Below are positions 43,165 to 51,201 of a DNA stretch of 64,000 nt, in pieces (within the stretch, counting starts at the first letter, position 1; each line of letters starts with the position of its first letter). The notes under the pieces are model-generated. The model was not told where the DNA came from and did no database searches. It saw nothing but the letters and a program-made list of their open reading frames with translations. This DNA is from Eubacterium sp. (GTDB lineage: Bacteria; Bacillota; Clostridia; Lachnospirales; Lachnospiraceae): contig JAAWJJ010000005.1 in NCBI GenBank assembly GCA_022796875.1, positions 1-64,000 on the forward strand, read 5' to 3'. The position numbers were made by a program, and so were the translations under genes.

Positions 43165-45030
43165 TTATACCAACCGATACACCGTATAATTAGCGCCGAC
43201 GCCCACATTCTGGCATCCTATCGCTTCAAACAGCCCTCCTGCCTGCAGATCGTTTTTCACAACCAGATAATCCAGTTCCAGCCCGCGGACAGCCTCCTGC
43301 AGTTTTGTAGGATCGGTCGTCACGCCATAGGACACCGCAAGGATGACTTCATACTGATCCACGTACTTTTCCGGCTCCGAACCTACCGGCTGCCGGTCAA
43401 AATATTGAAACGCGTTCCGGCTGATTCCCCACAACAGGGACGGATCGTACACATGCAGCGTAAACAGCAGGCCGTATGCGGCGCCTACGGACGGATTTTC
43501 CTCCGACTTGTCCGCCGATATGATATCGCTGACTTCTATCACGTCTTCGGATATCCCGTAAGCGTTTGCCGGAAGTACAACATTTGAGCGCGCATAAAAA
43601 GACGGCACGATATAAACGGCACAGCAAAGCGCCAGCAGGACACAAATCACCCTGCCCCACATTTTTTTTACTTTTGTCGTCGCCTCCGCCAATGCCGCCG
43701 ACAGTAGAAACACGACCGGAATCATCCATAAAAACCGATAATACGTCGTAAATTCCGCAACTTGTCCAATAACTTTTCTTGCAAAGTCATTGAACGGAAT
43801 AATCACGGCCGCAATCAATACTACAAGCAGTTTTTTCCGAATATGCTTTGGAGCTTTCGCCGCCAGAAATCCTGTCGCCAGAATCACAAGTATCCATATA
43901 TATTCATTTCCCACATATTGCAGGAACGTATCACTGACATTTTGTGCATTCATAATTTTCTACACCCCTATCAGCCAGATTTTTTCCGTATAAAGCCAGT
44001 AGGCAAAAAGGTAACAGAAATTCGGAATACAGCATACAAACGCATACCAGAAATATTTCCATTTTCTCTCTGTCACAATCATGGCCAGCGTCATAAGCGC
44101 GGTCAGGATCGGTACGATAAACAGAGAAGACATGGAAACCGGAACCGTTGCAAAGTTAACAAGAAAAAGAATCTGCCACAACTTTTTACGCTTTTTCCGG
44201 TACCATAACAATAACATACAAAAAATCACCGCCGGAAGTACGACGTTTGCACAATACCCTTTCGCCTCATATCCGCGCACAACCAAAAATTTTGCACTGG
44301 AAAACTCAGACACAAAAATCAAATTGACCAAAATGGAAAAAAGAACGGTATACAGCGATTTCTGCCTGTCCCGGTGAAAAATAAGCATCCCGATCAGGTA
44401 ATAGACCATCCCGCTCAAAAAAATCGCCAGCGGCTTCATGACAAAACGCTGCAGCGCATAGGCCGGAAGCCCCGTCCATTTCGCCATGACAACGGTCTGC
44501 ATATAAAAAGACGACAACGCATACCGGAAATCCAGATACTGTTCTTTTATTCCGGTCGTCCCGTTAAACTGGTACATCGTATCCGTATACAAAGACGTGC
44601 TCAACGTCCCCATATAGTAAGCGCTGTCCCAGCTTTCTTCCGCCAAAAGCGCGGCATAAACCGCGAATATTACAAGCGCCGCCACGACAATGGCCGCCAG
44701 GACCACTGTCTGCCATTTTACAGAAGTTTTCCTGTGCTTCCAGGCCTGCCACGGCTTCTTTATGATAAAAAAAATCACAAATACCGCTATTGCCGCCAAA
44801 CATGCCAGAACCCAGATTTCGGATAACAGCGTCACCGATTTCTTCATCAGAATGAGAGGCAGCGCCGCGATCTGAAATACCCCATAATAAATAAAAAACC
44901 CAAATATTTCCGTAAAAACCAACGATTTCGTCCGAAACCGGAATACTCCGGACGCTGCCTGTCCCCATACCTGAAAAAGCGCAAGCATGATCAGGGCAGA
45001 CAAAATATATCTTATTACTACCATCAGCAC
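43165..45030 (-). pseudogene. DUF6077-like polytopic membrane protein gene split by one TAG codon
   Basis: Two open frames, 45030-43960 (356 residues) and 43953-43165 (262 residues), are in the same reading frame and separated only by TAG at 43960-43962 and two further codons before an ATG. Read through, they make a 621-codon polytopic protein with about 14 helices, matching the expected size of a DUF6077-type protein. The first part carries the acidic loop ESWDSAYYMGTLSTSLYTDTMYQF; the second ends in a soluble domain (LELDYLVVKNDLQAGG). CAG to TAG is the simplest cause. An AGGGGTG lies before the inner ATG, so reinitiation could give two halves that still assemble. Confidence 0.75.
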
Positions 45031-45106
45031 TCTGTATTCCTTTTCTTTTCCTTGTCCATTTTCCCATACAAAGTATTATATACGAAATTCGTCAGAATAA
45101 CAACAC

Positions 45107-45132
45107 TACAGCGATGGTTTCCCATCGCTGTA
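45107..45132 (-). terminator. Hairpin after the second LCP gene
   Basis: An 11-bp perfect stem (TACAGCGATGG at 45107-45117 and its complement at 45122-45132) closes a GAAA tetraloop on the minus strand. It lies 16 bases past the LCP stop and is followed by GTGTTGTTATT, a moderately U-rich tail. Probable terminator or 3' end stabiliser. Confidence 0.65.
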
Positions 45133-45147
45133 TTTCCTGTTGTCCTA

Positions 45148-46254
45148 TTAATCCAATTCCGGTTCGTACTGCCCGACATTATTGATAATGATATCGCTGT
45201 ATTCCGTTACCGTTTTCGACAGCACGTAATCCGTCACATCCGGATACAGAAATGCATGCAGTTGTTCCACATTGGTATCCAGATCCACCGGTATAACAAT
45301 ACTGCCTAATTTCCCGACCGTATCTGCACATTTATCAAATGGAAAACCGTCCATCTGCATAATCGTATAATTGGAAGCATCTTTCGCATACGCAAGTAGT
45401 TCTTCCGACGAAAAACTTGTGGAAATATCGTCTATCACGACGTCCAGCATCTGTATCAGCGTCGTATAGCTGCTGGCCTTTATTCCTTCGACCAGCTTTT
45501 CAATGACCTCTCTCTGTCTTGCCGTACGTTCATAGTCGCCTCCCGCCGTATAACGCACGCGCGAATACGCGGTCGCCTGTACGCCGTCAAGCGTCTGATA
45601 TCCCGCCGACACATAGGAACTGCTCTTTCCGGACAACTCTTCTACTTCGTCGATATAGCCAACCATATAATGTGCTTCCTGTGAGGAAACGTCTATTTCC
45701 ACCCCGCCCAGCAGATCGATAATCTCTACCAGCGCGTTAAAATCAACCGTCACATATCCGTCGATCTCGATATCAAGATTCTTTTGCAGCATCGTAATCG
45801 CCCTTGTAGGCCCGCCTGCCGCATATGCGTAATTTGCCTTACGGAACGTATCCTTTCCCGTGTTCAGATAAGTATCGCGGTACACGGACGCCACGCGGAC
45901 TTCTTTGGTATCGTTATTGATCGAAACGACCAGAATCGCGTCCGAGTTTCCGGTTTCAAAAGAACCGTTGCTACGGTTATCTATCCCAAACAACGCAATC
46001 GTCGTATAATTGTCTTCCGGCGGCAGGGTATTTTCCGAATAATTATCCTCCGCTTCCGTCACATCAATTCTGTCGATCGCGTCCAGCTTGTTTTTCACAT
46101 GGCCTTTCACATAATTAATCCCGCATACTATGGCAATGACCGCCGCCACTGCTGCAATCAATACGATAATCAGTATTTTCTTTTTGGAACCTGCCCGTTT
46201 CCCGGCTTTCTTTTCTTTTGTTTTCTTATCTTCTGTTTCCTGTTTCTTTGACAT
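45148..46254 (-). CDS. LytR-CpsA-Psr (LCP) family glycopolymer transferase, second copy
   Basis: 368 residues. A Lys/Glu-rich cytoplasmic tail (residues 1-25), one helix at about 28-48, then the LCP domain with IALFGIDNRS, SDAILVVSIN, ASVYRDTYL and YSRVRYTAGGDYERTARQREV, retaining the Arg and Asp positions of active family members. It is closely related to the protein at 22731-23789 but more divergent in the N-terminus. It has its own upstream region with an 11-bp repeat array and a hairpin at its 3' end, so it may be expressed apart from the rest of the locus. It probably attaches the finished glycan to peptidoglycan. Confidence 0.92.
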   Translation of the reverse strand: MSKKQETEDKKTKEKKAGKRAGSKKKILIIVLIAAVAAVIAIVCGINYVKGHVKNKLDAIDRIDVTEAEDNYSENTLPPEDNYTTIALFGIDNRSNGSFETGNSDAILVVSINNDTKEVRVASVYRDTYLNTGKDTFRKANYAYAAGGPTRAITMLQKNLDIEIDGYVTVDFNALVEIIDLLGGVEIDVSSQEAHYMVGYIDEVEELSGKSSSYVSAGYQTLDGVQATAYSRVRYTAGGDYERTARQREVIEKLVEGIKASSYTTLIQMLDVVIDDISTSFSSEELLAYAKDASNYTIMQMDGFPFDKCADTVGKLGSIVIPVDLDTNVEQLHAFLYPDVTDYVLSKTVTEYSDIIINNVGQYEPELD

Positions 46255-46363
46255 TTATATTACTCCTGACATTTTCTGAAATTTGTTTTTTGGAAATCTG
46301 ATTTATGGAAATTTATTTTTCATAAATCTGTTTTTGTGCATACATTTTTGGCAAATGTTTTTT

Positions 46364-46403
46364 GTAACATTAACGTAACATTAGTGTAACATTAGTATGT
46401 TAC
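46364..46403. repeat. Three 11-bp tandem repeats upstream of the second LCP gene
   Basis: GTAACATTA recurs at 46364, 46375 and 46386, an exact 11-base period, followed by the inverted half ATGTTAC (46397-46403). The array lies about 110 bases before the LCP start. The spacing of about one helical turn suits a cooperative regulator. The remaining 46255-46523 gap is AT-rich and otherwise holds only the terminator of the toxin-antitoxin module. Confidence 0.7.
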
Positions 46404-46461
46404 CACAAATTTTTCCAATGAACAAGTAGTTTCTTTTAACCTTCCAGATCAAAATCACCTG

Positions 46462-46500
46462 ACAAAAGGCGATAAATCATCCTTCCGGATATTCATCGCC
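46462..46500 (-). terminator. Terminator of the toxin-antitoxin operon
   Basis: On the minus strand GGCGATGAATATCC (46500-46487) pairs imperfectly with GGATGATTTATCGCC (46482-46468) and is followed by TTTTGTC. It lies 24 bases after the YoeB stop. Confidence 0.7.
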
Positions 46501-46523
46501 AAATTAATTACTCTTAATGCCAC

Positions 46524-46784
46524 TTAATCCTCATAATGTCCCTTACAGGAAACAATCTCCATTATATCACCATTAATCCGATACACCAACCTATTCACTT
46601 CATCAATCCTCCGGCTCCAAAATCCACTCATATCCCCTTTTAATGGTTCTGGTTTTCCAATACCGTCAAATTTTTCTCTCTCAATATCTTTCAATAGCAT
46701 ATTAACACGCTTTAATGTCTTTTTATCCTGCGTCTGCCAGTAGATGTAATCCTCCCATGCCTCATCAAACCAAATCTTTTTCAT
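46524..46784 (-). CDS. yoeB: Txe/YoeB-family mRNA interferase toxin
   Basis: 86-residue ribosome-dependent endoribonuclease toxin. The protein starts KKIWFDEAWEDYIYW as YoeB/Txe toxins do. Counting from Met1, the residues that align with E. coli YoeB catalytic positions are all present: Glu46 (PEPLKG), Arg65 (VNRLVY), and His83-Tyr84 in the C-terminal GHYED. It is therefore probably active. Its ATG overlaps the antitoxin stop by 4 bases (ATGA), the usual antitoxin-first order. The partner is of the RelB/DinJ rather than the YefM/Phd type. Confidence 0.95.
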   Translation of the reverse strand: MKKIWFDEAWEDYIYWQTQDKKTLKRVNMLLKDIEREKFDGIGKPEPLKGDMSGFWSRRIDEVNRLVYRINGDIMEIVSCKGHYED

Positions 46785-47041
46785 TCATCTACCTCAATAA
46801 TATCATGTTCTATGCCTTTTCCAGCATCAAGAGCTTCTACTCCTCTGCGCAAATGTGCCATATTACTTTCAGAATAAAAAGGATCAACAGATACATCAAA
46901 CGGGATTCTTTTTTCTCTTGTCATTTTTTTTGCAAATATAGTAATTGCAGTAGTCATATTCATTCCAAGTTCATGACAGGTTTGCTCCATATTCTTTTTT
47001 AGTTCTTCATCCATCCGAATATTTATCAAAGTCTGTGCCAT
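46781..47041 (-). CDS. RelB/DinJ-family antitoxin
   Basis: 86-residue antitoxin. The ribbon-helix-helix N-terminus (INIRMDEELKKNMEQTCHELG) binds DNA as a dimer, and the acidic C-terminus (DAGKGIEHDIIEVDE) would wrap the toxin. It is clearly homologous to the orphan antitoxin at 17289-17558. A strong ribosome binding site, GGAGAAATA, precedes the ATG. With the YoeB-like gene it makes a complete type II module inserted between the LCP gene and the ugd region. Confidence 0.93.
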   Translation of the reverse strand: MAQTLINIRMDEELKKNMEQTCHELGMNMTTAITIFAKKMTREKRIPFDVSVDPFYSESNMAHLRRGVEALDAGKGIEHDIIEVDE

Positions 47042-47069
47042 ATTATTTCTCCTTCACCAATCTATTCAT

Positions 47070-47110
47070 ATACTACTACATAATAAAGATGCAAGCAACA
47101 CTTCATCTTT
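47070..47110 (-). promoter_or_regulatory. Promoter and operator of the DinJ-YoeB module
   Basis: On the minus strand TTGCTT (47098-47093), 17 bases, and TAGTAT (47075-47070) form the promoter. An inverted repeat, AAAGATG (47085-47091) with CATCTTT (47104-47110), flanks the -35 box, the expected autoregulatory operator. Its sequence differs from the operator of the orphan antitoxin. Confidence 0.7.
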
Positions 47111-47172
47111 ACATTCTTTTTCAATCTCATTCTAATTATATATAATTCCCAAAAACAGTTGTTTACAATCCG

Positions 47173-47766
47173 TTACAATTTTCCGAAAAATAAATATATC
47201 GCCAATAATAGCCCCTGCTCATAATCCATATCAGGCCGTTCTTCCCTGATCCTTTCAAATTGTTCTAAAAGCAACGGCAAATACTCTGTTTTTTCGTTAT
47301 CCCAAATACGAGGCAAAGTTCCGAACGGGCGTATGCATTTCTGATATCCGGAAAGACAGAATATAACTGCTCTGTATATTTCATATCGGCATTGGCCAGT
47401 AATAAAGCTGTGTTTTCTATAAAAACATCATGTCCGGACGTGCATATCTTTTCAATACCAGCGGCATAATATCTTCCTGATATTCTATTGCCTTTTGAAT
47501 TAAACGCCCCACATTTACAGGATCTTTCAGCTTTCTCATGCATGACACAATATCTTTCGCTTCAGTCACATTCATAATATGTTCTCTTTCTGCCAGATAC
47601 TCTTCATACCGCGACTTCTTCATGTCCGGAACGACCGCTTCCTCTACCTCATTATTTAATTCTGATATCATAATCGTCACCATACGGAAATGCGTCAGCA
47701 TCGCTGGCGATATCTCTTCTAAAGGATTGTCATCAAAAAACTCTCTGATAATTGTTTATCGCTCAT
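47173..47766 (-). pseudogene. Frameshifted gene for an alpha-helical protein of unknown family
   Basis: A start at 47766 with ribosome binding site AGAGGTG opens MSDKQLSESF and then breaks at a T6 run near 47730. The frame resumes as FDDNPLEEISPAMLTHFRMV and continues through EEAVVPDMKKSRYEEYL to KRYAR. It breaks again near 47440, resumes as SGHDVFIENTALLLANADM, breaks a third time near 47300, and ends WDNEKTEYLPLLLEQFE...YLFFGKL with a stop at 47173. The reconstructed product of about 195 residues is helical and resembles small proteins often found near Rpn-type genes in Lachnospiraceae, but I cannot name it. Confidence 0.7.
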
Positions 47767-47783
47767 AATTTTCACCTCTGTCT

Positions 47784-48968
47784 TTAATCCCGGAAATATA
47801 AATCCCTCGTATATACTTTATCCAAAACGTCATCAATCTCCCGCGTATAACGGTTTGCCACAATCACATCGGAAATTTTCTTAAATTCTTCTACGTCACG
47901 AATCACTTCTGAACCGAAAAATTCCTCTTCTTTCATTGTCGGCTCATAGACAACCACTTTAATTCCCTTTGCCTTAATCCGCTTCATAACTCCCTGAATA
48001 GATGACTGGCGAAAATTATCGGAATCCGCTTTCATCGTCAACCGGTAAATGCCGACTACTTTCGGATTTTTATCCAGTATACGCTCGGCAATAAAATCCT
48101 TTCTGGTCCTGTTTGCGTCTACGATCGCGCCGATAATATTGTTCGGTACGTCTTCATAATTTGCCAGAAGCTGTTTGGTATCTTTCGGCAGGCAATATCC
48201 GCCATAGCCAAAAGAAGGGTTGTTATAATGCGTACCGATTCTCGGATCCAGGCCGATTCCTTCAATGATTTGTTTTGTATTCAGGCCTCTGACCTCGGCA
48301 TAAGTATCCAATTCATTAAAATAAGAAACTCTCAGCGCCAGATACGTATTTGCAAAAAGCTTGATCGCCTCTGCCTCCGTAAGATCCGTAAAAAGCATTG
48401 GAATATTCTCTTTTATCGCGCCCTGAGCCAGCAAATTTGCAAACTCCTTTGCTTTCGCAGATAAACGCTCGTCTGACAATGGTGCTCCTACTACAATACG
48501 GGACGGATACAGATTATCATATAATGCTCTCCCTTCCCGCAAAAATTCCGGTGAAAAGATGATATTATCCGAACGATATTTCTCGCGGATTGATTTGGTA
48601 TAACCTACCGGAACCGTTGATTTAATTACCATAATCGCTTCCGGATTGATATCCAGTACCAGTTCTATTACTTTTTCTACCGAAGACGTATCAAAATAGT
48701 TCTGTTTCGGGTCATAATTTGTCGGCGTAGAAATAATCACAAATTCCGCATCCGTATAAGCCTCTTTTGTATCCAATGTCGCATGCAGATTCAGGTCTTT
48801 ACCGGACAGATACTCCTGTATTTCTTTATCTATGATCGGCGATTTCCCGCTGTTAATCATATCCACTTTCTCCGGAATGATATCTACTGCATACACTTCA
48901 TTGTTCTGTGATAAAAGGATTGCATTTGACAATCCTACATATCCGGTTCCTGCAACTGCTATTTTCAT
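47784..48968 (-). CDS. ugd: UDP-glucose/nucleotide-sugar 6-dehydrogenase
   Basis: 394-residue cytoplasmic NAD-dependent enzyme that oxidises UDP-glucose (or a related UDP-hexose) to the uronic acid. The Rossmann motif AGTGYVGLS is at 6-14, [16 protein letters not shown] binds [14 protein letters not shown] and FSPEFLREG line the sugar site, and the catalytic cysteine is in [11 protein letters not shown]. The length fits the short Ugd type found in streptococcal capsule loci. It implies a uronic acid in the glycan, which could be the substrate of the asparagine-synthetase-like protein at 57.6-60.4 kb. Its ATG overlaps the end of a PD-(D/E)XK gene remnant. Confidence 0.95.
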   Translation of the reverse strand: MKIAVAGTGYVGLSNAILLSQNNEVYAVDIIPEKVDMINSGKSPIIDKEIQEYLSGKDLNLHATLDTKEAYTDAEFVIISTPTNYDPKQNYFDTSSVEKVIELVLDINPEAIMVIKSTVPVGYTKSIREKYRSDNIIFSPEFLREGRALYDNLYPSRIVVGAPLSDERLSAKAKEFANLLAQGAIKENIPMLFTDLTEAEAIKLFANTYLALRVSYFNELDTYAEVRGLNTKQIIEGIGLDPRIGTHYNNPSFGYGGYCLPKDTKQLLANYEDVPNNIIGAIVDANRTRKDFIAERILDKNPKVVGIYRLTMKADSDNFRQSSIQGVMKRIKAKGIKVVVYEPTMKEEEFFGSEVIRDVEEFKKISDVIVANRYTREIDDVLDKVYTRDLYFRD

Positions 48969-49093
48969 ATGTTATCTCCTGTTCTTTTGTTCTCAATCTG
49001 TTTCAGAGCGGCCGCTACCGTATCCGAAAGTTCTTTTTCTTTCCTCAGCCGGAATACCTTAAACTCCAGTATCAAAACTCCTGAACATAGATT
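48965..49093 (-). pseudogene. 3' remnant of an AAA-ATPase/PD-(D/E)XK nuclease-type gene
   Basis: The 128-base gap between the gene at 49097 and ugd reads open as GVLILEFKVF, then LRKEKELSDTVAAALKQIE, ending at a TGA that overlaps the ugd ATG. The xxILEFKV strand followed by a TVxxALKQIE helix matches the C-terminal nuclease end (PDDEXK_9-like) of a family of ATPase-nuclease proteins common in Lachnospiraceae. Only about 42 codons remain and no start is present, so it is a leftover of an insertion or recombination event. Family assignment is from memory of the motif. Confidence 0.55.
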
Positions 49094-49096
49094 TCG

Positions 49097-51190
49097 TTAT
49101 ATTATTATTGTAAACTCTTTACATATTTCTTTCATAACGTCATCTTCCAGCCGTTCATCCCCAATATACAAATCAATATGGGAAAAGTATTCTTTTGCCG
49201 TCGGCAGCATATACAATTCCTGCCATACGATATCATCCAGCTTCCTGTACTCACAGGTTATATACGGCCGATATGCCTCAAAGTTTTCTCCGAGAAACAG
49301 AACGCATGGTATATCCTTTAACTTTTCCTGTAAAAACGCGATTCGCTTTTCATCCGGCGCCAGTTCCGTATTCAGGATACAGCTTCCTTTCTCCGGCATT
49401 TTCACCAGGCACAATTGCTCTCTTTCTTCCGAAACGCGCCATTTATCCGCAACCAGATATTCTGTTCCTGCAATTACGGTATGCTCAATCTCGTTTTTTT
49501 CCGTCAATACCTTTGAAAACAGGAACGGATACTTCACTGCTTTTTTTTGATTTTGAATTCCGTATTCCAGACTTCTCTTACGGAAATTTACAGGCAAAAG
49601 ATATATTTCATCGAATACTTCCAGTGTTTTCTGCCATTCTTCCGTATTTTCCTGCCTGTAATCGGACATTACTACTTCTGACGCAAGCGCTTTTTCTGCT
49701 GCATGGCTTCCGGCAGCTGCAAAATACTGTCTGGCTTTTTGCCCGCATAATACAATAGTATCTACCTCAAGATTTCCCCATCTGCGTTTCCATTCTTTTT
49801 CCAGAATCAAATCCATAGCTTCCCGGATTTCCTCATGTTTTACATAAAGAAACGGTTTCCTTTCCATCAGCCGAAAGAAAATATACTCTTTCTCCGTCAG
49901 AACCTTTCTGCCCCGATAGCAGATTCTTCTCATCTCCCCTGTCATATCTGACCATTCCCGATTCAGATAATCATTCGGCACTGTTGGGGACACAACTATA
50001 ACGTCATATTTTTCATGGTCCGTTTCTTCTACCATTCGCCTGATAAAATTCCGCTGTTTCCGCGGCAGATCCCATTCTGTTAAAAACATAATCTTTTTTT
50101 TGCCGCTCCGATTATGCTCAGGCGTTGTCAAACGATTCCCTCTGTTCTCAAATATCCGGTTTATCAATTGTTCTGCCACATCCGTCGGAATATCCTGATT
50201 TTTTCTGCGATACGTACTGTTTTCTTTGATATAATTTTTCAGTTCCTCCCAACCGTCTACTATATCGTATTCCTCAAACCCCTGATATTCGTCTTTATCG
50301 CCCAAGCGGCATACTTTACATCCATATTCTTTTGCATCCCTGAGATAATTACTGTAATCACCGATTACCACATCGCTTTCAGCAAGAAAATCACAGATAT
50401 CTTTTCCGCCGAAATTGCAGCTGAAATTCCTCACTGCCTGAACTTCAATATTGTCTGTCTGAAGCTCCTGCAAGTGTTTTTTCATCCACTCATACGTTTC
50501 TTTTTCTTTTATCACCAGAACAAATTTCGTAACTTCATTCGGCACAACATTTTGCCGTTTCATATAAGAAGCCCTTAAGTTTCCCTGTGTTATTATTTCT
50601 CCGCTGTAAATGCCGGAAAGCTGATATTCTTCCATACAGATTTTGTCTGTCATCCATTTTGAATCAGAAATCAGATAATCCGTTTTTAACATTTCCGTCA
50701 TGATAAGGGAATGTTGATTCACATCTGCCGACCTTTTCTGAAAAAAGGTCGGGATTGCGGTCATGCTGTTTATATAAACCTGTTCCTCCCGTTTCACAAA
50801 GGAATTTGGCAAAATCGTATTTCCAATCAGATATTCGGAACAGGCCAGCGCCCTCCAGAACTCCTCCGTGCCATTCTCCACAAAGGTTACTCTATTCTGC
50901 AGATTTTTTGCGCTTTTATTGTTTTCGTCCGCTACCCATATATACGTATATTGTTTTCCATACATCTGATACAGTTGTTCAAAAAGATAATTTGGTACGT
51001 CCGCACAGCTTTTCCAACCCCTGCTCCAGAAAAGGATCTGCTTTTTCCTGACCGGTTCTTTCAAAAATCCGGCATACTTGCTTCTTTCCTCAAACCCAGG
51101 ATCTTTTTCCTCTGTATACTTAAGTAACTTTTGACATTCCTCATCATAATGCTCAAAATTTTCTTTTAATATAGCTTTTATATCTTCCAT
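49097..51190 (-). CDS. Degenerate TagF/GT-B paralogue (probable pseudoenzyme)
   Basis: 697 residues. The first 350 residues align throughout with the CDP-glycerol glycerophosphotransferase-like half of the upstream neighbour (51202-53781). However, the catalytic motif NTWHGIP is replaced by NSMTAIP, with Thr144 where the His should be, and the KPH motif is absent; only GDYSNYLRDAKEYG echoes the DYSS loop. The second half begins like the neighbour's GT-B domain (KKKIMFLTEWDLPRKQRNFI) but lacks the GRLSPEK and E-x(7)-E sugar-nucleotide motifs and is about 150 residues shorter. The frame is intact over 2 kb, so selection may preserve a non-catalytic role. It starts 11 bases after the neighbour's stop. 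Confidence 0.7.
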   Translation of the reverse strand: MEDIKAILKENFEHYDEECQKLLKYTEEKDPGFEERSKYAGFLKEPVRKKQILFWSRGWKSCADVPNYLFEQLYQMYGKQYTYIWVADENNKSAKNLQNRVTFVENGTEEFWRALACSEYLIGNTILPNSFVKREEQVYINSMTAIPTFFQKRSADVNQHSLIMTEMLKTDYLISDSKWMTDKICMEEYQLSGIYSGEIITQGNLRASYMKRQNVVPNEVTKFVLVIKEKETYEWMKKHLQELQTDNIEVQAVRNFSCNFGGKDICDFLAESDVVIGDYSNYLRDAKEYGCKVCRLGDKDEYQGFEEYDIVDGWEELKNYIKENSTYRRKNQDIPTDVAEQLINRIFENRGNRLTTPEHNRSGKKKIMFLTEWDLPRKQRNFIRRMVEETDHEKYDVIVVSPTVPNDYLNREWSDMTGEMRRICYRGRKVLTEKEYIFFRLMERKPFLYVKHEEIREAMDLILEKEWKRRWGNLEVDTIVLCGQKARQYFAAAGSHAAEKALASEVVMSDYRQENTEEWQKTLEVFDEIYLLPVNFRKRSLEYGIQNQKKAVKYPFLFSKVLTEKNEIEHTVIAGTEYLVADKWRVSEEREQLCLVKMPEKGSCILNTELAPDEKRIAFLQEKLKDIPCVLFLGENFEAYRPYITCEYRKLDDIVWQELYMLPTAKEYFSHIDLYIGDERLEDDVMKEICKEFTIII

Positions 51191-51201
51191 AAAATTCCTC
51201 T

